NCBI GenBank assembly: GCA_031286975.1
Contig: JAITTM010000121.1
Span: forward strand, 1-17,297
Length of the DNA: 17,297 nt
Origin: Coriobacteriales bacterium
GTDB taxonomy: Bacteria; Actinomycetota; Coriobacteriia; Coriobacteriales; UBA8131
Reading direction: 5' to 3'
The translations under genes were made by a program, and so were the position numbers. The first letter of the stretch is position 1. Every line of letters begins with the position of its first letter. This document shows positions 13,806 through 17,297 of the stretch, piece after piece. The notes under the pieces are model-generated. The model did not search any database. It had not been told where the DNA came from and saw only the letters and a list, made by a program, of their open reading frames with translations.

Positions 13806-13882
13806 TCGAACGTTCGATGAGCACGCTCAATGCATCATCTAAAGAACCCCTGGATTTCATTCAGCTTCATTCAGCTTCATTT
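13806..13882. repeat. 12-bp palindrome and 10-bp direct repeats between the two tRNA genes
   Basis: TCGAACGTTCGA (13806-13817) is a perfect palindrome. About 40 bases later TTCATTCAGC is repeated twice and a third time in part (13856-13882). The 300 bases between the divergent tRNA genes hold no coding frame; these and the two promoters are all I see there. Confidence 0.6.
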
Positions 13883-13905
13883 GGAGGCGATATGCGCTCT
13901 AACAC

Positions 13906-13933
13906 TTGACCAGGTTCTTGTGCATGGTAGAAT
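13906..13933 (+). promoter_or_regulatory. Promoter of tRNA-Phe
   Basis: TTGACC (13906-13911), 16 bases, then TAGAAT (13928-13933) preceded by TGG, an extended -10. Transcription would begin near 13940, about 12 bases before the mature tRNA. Confidence 0.8.
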
Positions 13934-13951
13934 ACCAATTCGCACGACTAT

Positions 13952-14027
13952 GGTCGGGTAGCTCAGTTGGTAGAGCAGCGGACTGAAAATCCGCGTGCCG
14001 AGGGTTCAAGTCCCCCTCCGACCACCA
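13952..14027 (+). tRNA. tRNA-Phe(GAA)
   Basis: The acceptor GGTCGGG pairs with TCCGACC (one G-U), followed by discriminator A and an encoded CCA. D-arm GCTCAGTTGGTAGAGC, anticodon stem GCGGA/TCCGC with loop CTGAAAA (anticodon GAA) and T-loop TTCAAGT are all present. Length is 76 bases with CCA. One A-C mismatch sits in the T-stem. Confidence 0.97.
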
Positions 14028-14038
14028 TTCAAAGGACA

Positions 14039-14067
14039 AGCCCACGTTGAGTTCTTGAGCGTGGGCT
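14039..14067 (+). terminator. Likely terminator of tRNA-Phe
   Basis: AGCCCACG and CGTGGGCT form an 8-bp stem 12 bases after the tRNA CCA; ACA before and TGT after extend the pairing with a bulge. The following CTTGTATCTCTC is only moderately T-rich. Confidence 0.6.
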
Positions 14068-14569
14068 CTTGTATCTCTCCGCAGTCATGTCGCTGCGTCG
14101 TCAGGCCAGGGGGGTACAGAGCGCGAACCAAATACGTTTACGGGTACGCTCAGCTATCGGCATGCGCTGCGCTCGATTTTTGACAGCGCGCTCGTAATCG
14201 GTGACTTTCTGGTCGCCTGCGGTTTTGGCAGGGGAGGACTCCGGTCTTCTTCCCTGAGCCTTGGTTTGTGTTGGGTTTATGAATCAAAACGGGGGTAAAT
14301 CTGTACTTTGATTTTTGTGGCGTTGCATGGAACAAAAAGGCGTTAGAGTAAGTGCACTTGTCTGGGGCGAAGCCAAACAGTTGTTTGGAAGGACAGCTGG
14401 TGAGAAGTGCGCGAATCGAACCGCGATAAACGGGTGGGCAGAGCAAGTATGCTCGTATTGTGTGGTTCCTGCTCGTATTGTGTGGTTTCTCGTACAACCA
14501 CATCACCAATGGTATGGTTTGGATTACAGGGGCTTCAAGGAAGAATCTGTTAAGAAAGAGAGGGCAAGT
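14068..14569. other. 500-base stretch without a recognisable gene
   Basis: Between the tRNA-Phe terminator and the small membrane protein gene I find no frame with a ribosome site and plausible protein. CGCTGCGCTCGATTTTTGAC near 14165-14185 resembles the inverted core of the dispersed repeat, with several changes, and may be a decayed copy. A 20-bp tandem duplication lies at 14451-14490. The promoter of the gene at 14570 should be here but could not be fixed. Confidence 0.4.
14451..14502. repeat. 20-bp tandem duplication with adjoining inverted repeat
   Basis: GCTCGTATTGTGTGGTT is present at 14451-14467 and 14471-14487, as a 20-base unit repeated once with one mismatch. The end of the second unit, TGTGGTT (14481-14487), is also inverted as AACCACA (14496-14502). 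It lies about 70-120 bases upstream of the small membrane protein gene and may be part of its control region. Confidence 0.7.
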
Positions 14570-14869
14570 ATGGTTGACCTAAACGAAATAATCCCGCCGG
14601 AGGCCTCGGCTCCCGCCTCGGCGTCTACACAGCCGCCCGCTGTTGTGCAGCCCGCGCAGGCCACCACCAGAAAACCGGTCAGGAGAACCACCAAAAAGAA
14701 TGGCAGTGCGGCTATGCGCGCTATCGTCTGGATGGTTGTGATCATTGCGGTTATTGCGCTTGCTTTGATTATCGCCGCCTACGTTGCGGACTTTGCACCC
14801 GGATCATCCGACCCCCTCGTCAAGGTATCGGCGATGTTCGACTACATCAGGAGTCAGCTGAATCAGTAG
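14570..14869 (+). CDS. Small single-pass membrane protein of unknown function
   Basis: A 99-residue protein starting at ATG 14570 (MVDLNEIIPPEASAPASAST) behind AAGAGAGGG; an open frame further upstream is not protein-like. The order is an Ala/Pro/Ser-rich N-terminal tail, a basic stretch (KPVRRTTKKN, about residues 42-51), one membrane helix (AIVWMVVIIAVIALALIIAA, about 58-77) and a short C-terminal tail ending MFDYIRSQLNQ. Positive charges before the helix suggest the N-terminal tail is cytoplasmic. It is a single-gene unit closed by a strong terminator. I do not recognise the family; codon use and composition look like its neighbours, so it is probably a real lineage-specific gene. Confidence 0.72.
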   Translation: MVDLNEIIPPEASAPASASTQPPAVVQPAQATTRKPVRRTTKKNGSAAMRAIVWMVVIIAVIALALIIAAYVADFAPGSSDPLVKVSAMFDYIRSQLNQ

Positions 14870-14895
14870 GTTTTGGGCGGCAAGCAGAAAAGAGA

Positions 14896-14934
14896 ACCGA
14901 GGGGCACGGATGACTGTGCCCCTCGGTTTTTGTT
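14896..14934 (+). terminator. Rho-independent terminator
   Basis: ACCGAGGGGCAC and GTGCCCCTCGGT form a perfect 12-bp stem with an 8-base loop, followed by TTTTGTTTGTT. It ends the small membrane protein transcript. In reverse the stem is followed by TCTCTTTTC, so it may also stop transcription coming from the acyl-CoA ligase gene. Confidence 0.93.
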
Positions 14935-15054
14935 TGTTGCGGTTACCGCATTTGCATGCCTGCGCATATCGGCCATGTCAGCTTATCAGCCTTGTCAGCC
15001 TGCGACGCGCAACGGATCCACAGGCTAAAACAGGCAGCGAATAGCACAAAGCTA

Positions 15055-16746
15055 TTAAGTTCGCTGCGCAACCAACTTGGCGGCCATCTCGCGCAGCTTG
15101 AATTTCTGCACCTTTTTGCTGGCGGTCAAAGGGTACTCCTCCACAAAAAAGACGTACTTGGGCACCTTATAGCGTGTCATCTGCTTGACCATATGGTCAC
15201 GTATTCCCTGCTCAGAGAGGTCAAAGCCCTCGCGCTGTTTGACAAAGGCAACCACAATCTCGCCCAGGCGCTCGTCGGGCGCGCCCACCACCTGCGCGTC
15301 GAGCACGCCGGATACGGTGAGCAGGAAGTTCTCGATCTCAAGCGGGTAGATGTTCTCGCCGCCACGGATGATTACGTCCTTGATGCGCCCGGTCACCGTG
15401 TAGTAGCCCTCCTCGTCAAGGCTGCCCAGATCGCCACTGTGCAAAAAGCCGTCCTCGTCGATAGCGGCGGCAGTTGCGGCGGGCATCTTGTAGTAGCCCT
15501 GCATGACGTTGTAGCCCCTGCAGCAAAGCTCGCCTATCTCGCCGGGGCCGCAGATATGCCCATCGTTGGGGTCGATCACACGCACCTCAACAGGCTCATG
15601 GGGCTGCCCGACCGTGTGCTGTTTTTGGTAGTCCGTATCATCCCAAGCCGTCTGGATAAAGACGGACGAGGCCTCGGTGAGCCCGTAACAGTTGGTTATC
15701 TGGCTCATATGCATGCGCTCCATGGCCTCGCGCGTGACCTCCGGCGGCACGGTGGCACCGGCGATGACACCGGTACGCAGTGACGTGAGGTCGAACTCGG
15801 CAAACCGGGGGTGGTTGAGCATGATGATGTACATCGTGATCACACCATAGAGCGCCGTGGCACGCTCTTTGTGGATGGCTTCAAGCACCTCCAACGCGTC
15901 GAACTCTTCTACGAGCACCATGGTTGCGCGATGCGTGAGCACAGCTAGCGCACCAACGACGCAGCCAAAGCAGTGAAAGAGCGGTACGGGCAGGCAGACA
16001 CGATCCCGGGCATCAAACCGTTCGCGCTCCCCGGTAAGAAAGCCGTTGTTGAGGATGCCGCGATGCGTAAGCATCACCCCTTTTGGAAAGCCGGTAGTCC
16101 CGCTTGTGTACTGCATGTTTATTGGGTCGGTATTGGTAAAGGTGGCGCGCGCCCTTTCAAGCGCCTCGTCAGGAGTACGCTGCCCGAGCGAGATGAGCTC
16201 GGGAACCGAGTAGAACCCGTCGTGTTTCTCCGCACCCATGAAGATGAGGTTTTTGAGGCGGGGGTATTCGCTGGCCACCAGGTGCCCACGTTCGCAGCTT
16301 TTTGATTCGGGGATAAGACTGCGTATGACCTCGATATAGTCAACGTCCTTCCAGGCGTCGGTGATGCACAGCGTCGATATATCGCTTTGCTTGAGCACGG
16401 AGTCGATCTCATGGCTCTTGTAGGCAGGGTTCACCGTCACCAGCACGATGCCCACCTTGATAGTCGCGAACATGAAGGTGAGCCAGTCGGGGACGCTGCG
16501 CGCCCACACGCCTAAATGCTCGCCCGGCTTCATGCCGATGGCGAGCAGCCCCTTGGCAAGATTGTCGGTGCGCTCATCAAAGTCACGGTAGGTCCAGCGC
16601 AGGTCGCGGTCGGGGTAGACGATGAATTCGTGGTTTGGATCAACTGCCACCTGCGCGCGAAAGTAATCGCCGATGGTAAGCTCCGTGTGGAGCTGGGTGG
16701 TGTTTGAGGTGGTGTCTGGAGTGGTGCTTGGGTCAATCTCAAACAT
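15055..16746 (-). CDS. Acyl-CoA ligase (AMP-forming, fatty acyl-CoA synthetase-like), copy A
   Basis: A 563-residue ANL-superfamily enzyme that activates a carboxylic acid to acyl-AMP and then acyl-CoA. ATG 16746 (MFEIDPSTTP) is preferred: AGGA lies 7 bases before it, whereas the in-frame ATG two codons earlier sits directly on that site. Motifs are the ATP-binding YTSGTTGFPKG (residues 213-223), NCYGLTEASS, GEIGELCCRGYNVMQGYY, HSGDLGSLDEEGYYTVTGR with the adenylate-binding aspartate and hinge, RGGENIYP and the C-terminal lysine in SKKVQKFKLRE. Sequence style is that of medium/long-chain FadD/YngI-like ligases; the acyl substrate cannot be told. No beta-oxidation genes are adjacent. A nearly identical paralogue ends 236 bases upstream, so this is one member of a tandem pair. 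Confidence 0.93.
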   Translation of the reverse strand: MFEIDPSTTPDTTSNTTQLHTELTIGDYFRAQVAVDPNHEFIVYPDRDLRWTYRDFDERTDNLAKGLLAIGMKPGEHLGVWARSVPDWLTFMFATIKVGIVLVTVNPAYKSHEIDSVLKQSDISTLCITDAWKDVDYIEVIRSLIPESKSCERGHLVASEYPRLKNLIFMGAEKHDGFYSVPELISLGQRTPDEALERARATFTNTDPINMQYTSGTTGFPKGVMLTHRGILNNGFLTGERERFDARDRVCLPVPLFHCFGCVVGALAVLTHRATMVLVEEFDALEVLEAIHKERATALYGVITMYIIMLNHPRFAEFDLTSLRTGVIAGATVPPEVTREAMERMHMSQITNCYGLTEASSVFIQTAWDDTDYQKQHTVGQPHEPVEVRVIDPNDGHICGPGEIGELCCRGYNVMQGYYKMPAATAAAIDEDGFLHSGDLGSLDEEGYYTVTGRIKDVIIRGGENIYPLEIENFLLTVSGVLDAQVVGAPDERLGEIVVAFVKQREGFDLSEQGIRDHMVKQMTRYKVPKYVFFVEEYPLTASKKVQKFKLREMAAKLVAQRT

Positions 16747-16875
16747 AGCCATATCCTTTTGCTTGGTAGCCGACAAGGGTTTCTCGGGCGGACGGATTGC
16801 CCTGAAAATCCGCCTTAGACGCACGCAACGTGCTCTTTGCCATAGGCGATCTTGAGCGCGCCCCTTCCGGCGCAA

Positions 16876-16918
16876 GTGGCCATGCATTCGCGCGAAAATG
16901 GCGGGAGGGAATGGCCAC
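16876..16918. promoter_or_regulatory. Inverted repeat between the two acyl-CoA ligase genes
   Basis: GTGGCCAT (16876-16883) and ATGGCCAC (16911-16918) are perfect complements 27 bases apart, in the 236-base gap. A second hairpin, CGGATT/AATCCG (16793-16812), lies nearer the copy A start. They could be a terminator-like structure for the upstream copy or an operator for copy A; no clear promoter hexamers were found. Confidence 0.4.
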
Positions 16919-16982
16919 CAGACCACACCCCTTTTCCGCACCGCGCCCCTTCCACGCATTCACTGTTTACCCCTTTGTTCGT

Positions 16983-17297
16983 TTACTCTGTCTGTCTGCG
17001 CTGCGCAACCAACTCGGCGGCCATCTCGCGCAGCTTGAACTTCTGCACCTTCTTGCTTGTCGTCTCGGGGTACTCCTCCACAAAGAAGATGTACTTGGGC
17101 ACCTTGTAGCGTGCCATCTGCTTGACTGTGTGGTTGCGTATTCCCTGCTCAGAGAGGTCAAAACCCTCGCGCTGCTTGACAAAGGCAACCACAATCTCGC
17201 CCAGACGCTCGTCGGGCGCGCCCACCACCTGCGCGTCGAGCACGCCAGGCACGGTAAGCAGGAAGTTCTCGATCTCAAGCGGGTAGATGTTCTCGCC
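16983..17297 (-). CDS. Acyl-CoA ligase, copy B, C-terminal part (cut by window edge)
   Basis: The last 104 residues of a second acyl-CoA ligase, in frame to the window edge and transcribed toward copy A. It covers the mobile C-terminal domain from GENIYP to the stop, including the catalytic-lysine region SKKVQKFKLRE. Over about 100 shared residues it differs from copy A at some eight positions and in the tail (RRQTE against RT), with most nucleotides also the same. The pair is therefore a recent tandem duplication or is kept alike by gene conversion. The adenylation domain and the start lie to the right of the window. Confidence 0.93.
   Translation of the reverse strand, partial: GENIYPLEIENFLLTVPGVLDAQVVGAPDERLGEIVVAFVKQREGFDLSEQGIRNHTVKQMARYKVPKYIFFVEEYPETTSKKVQKFKLREMAAELVAQRRQTE

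Noticed and set aside
13806..13817. LexA box (CGAAC-N4-GTTCG)
   Set aside because: The half-sites are present but the four-base spacer is missing, and tRNA genes are not expected SOS targets.
14150..14509. Minus-strand 119-codon frame in the gap after tRNA-Phe
   Set aside because: No ribosome site, odd composition, and it runs across the 20-bp tandem duplication; no support for a real gene.

Overview
The window looks like a chromosomal segment of an anaerobic, host-associated actinobacterium of the Coriobacteriia (an Eggerthellales/Coriobacteriales-type genome). This is an inference. It rests on clearly GC-rich coding sequence, strong AGGAGG-type ribosome binding sites, a Tat-exported DMSO-reductase-family enzyme without a membrane anchor subunit, a complete agmatine deiminase operon and a PTS EIIC-EAL fusion. 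No 16S or other marker is present, so the genus cannot be named.

Layout. (1) 1-137, minus strand: the first 45 residues of a gene running off the left edge, best read as the HD-nuclease N-terminus of a type I CRISPR Cas3. (2) 138-591: a non-coding stretch with a -10 box for that gene, a 13-bp triple tandem repeat, several small hairpins, one copy of a dispersed palindromic repeat and a dyad. (3) 592-4834, plus strand: an anaerobic respiration operon with a zinc-ribbon microprotein, a Tat-targeted molybdopterin reductase (DmsA-like), a four-cluster ferredoxin subunit (DmsB-like) and a TorD/DmsD-type maturation chaperone. (4) 4948-9928, minus strand: an agmatine catabolic operon read ptcA - antiporter - aguA - arcC. 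Agmatine enters in exchange for putrescine and is deiminated to N-carbamoylputrescine. That product is phosphorolysed to putrescine and carbamoyl phosphate, and carbamate kinase then makes ATP. (5) 10111-13366, minus strand: a RpiR-family regulator followed by a 755-residue fusion of a PTS sugar EIIC membrane domain to a c-di-GMP EAL phosphodiesterase domain. (6) 13391-14067: tRNA-Ser(GCT) with a 23-bp partial duplication of its 3' end (an att-like scar), and tRNA-Phe(GAA) with promoter and terminator. (7) 14570-14934: a small single-pass membrane protein with a strong terminator. (8) 15055-17297, minus strand: two tandem, nearly identical acyl-CoA ligase genes, the second cut by the window edge.

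The two metabolic operons fit a sugar-poor anaerobic lifestyle, with ATP from agmatine and electron disposal through an exported reductase. The most unusual items are the EIIC-EAL fusion paired with a RpiR regulator, a periplasm/outside-facing duplicated insertion in the antiporter, the palindromic repeat family with three copies, and the tRNA-Ser att-like scar.
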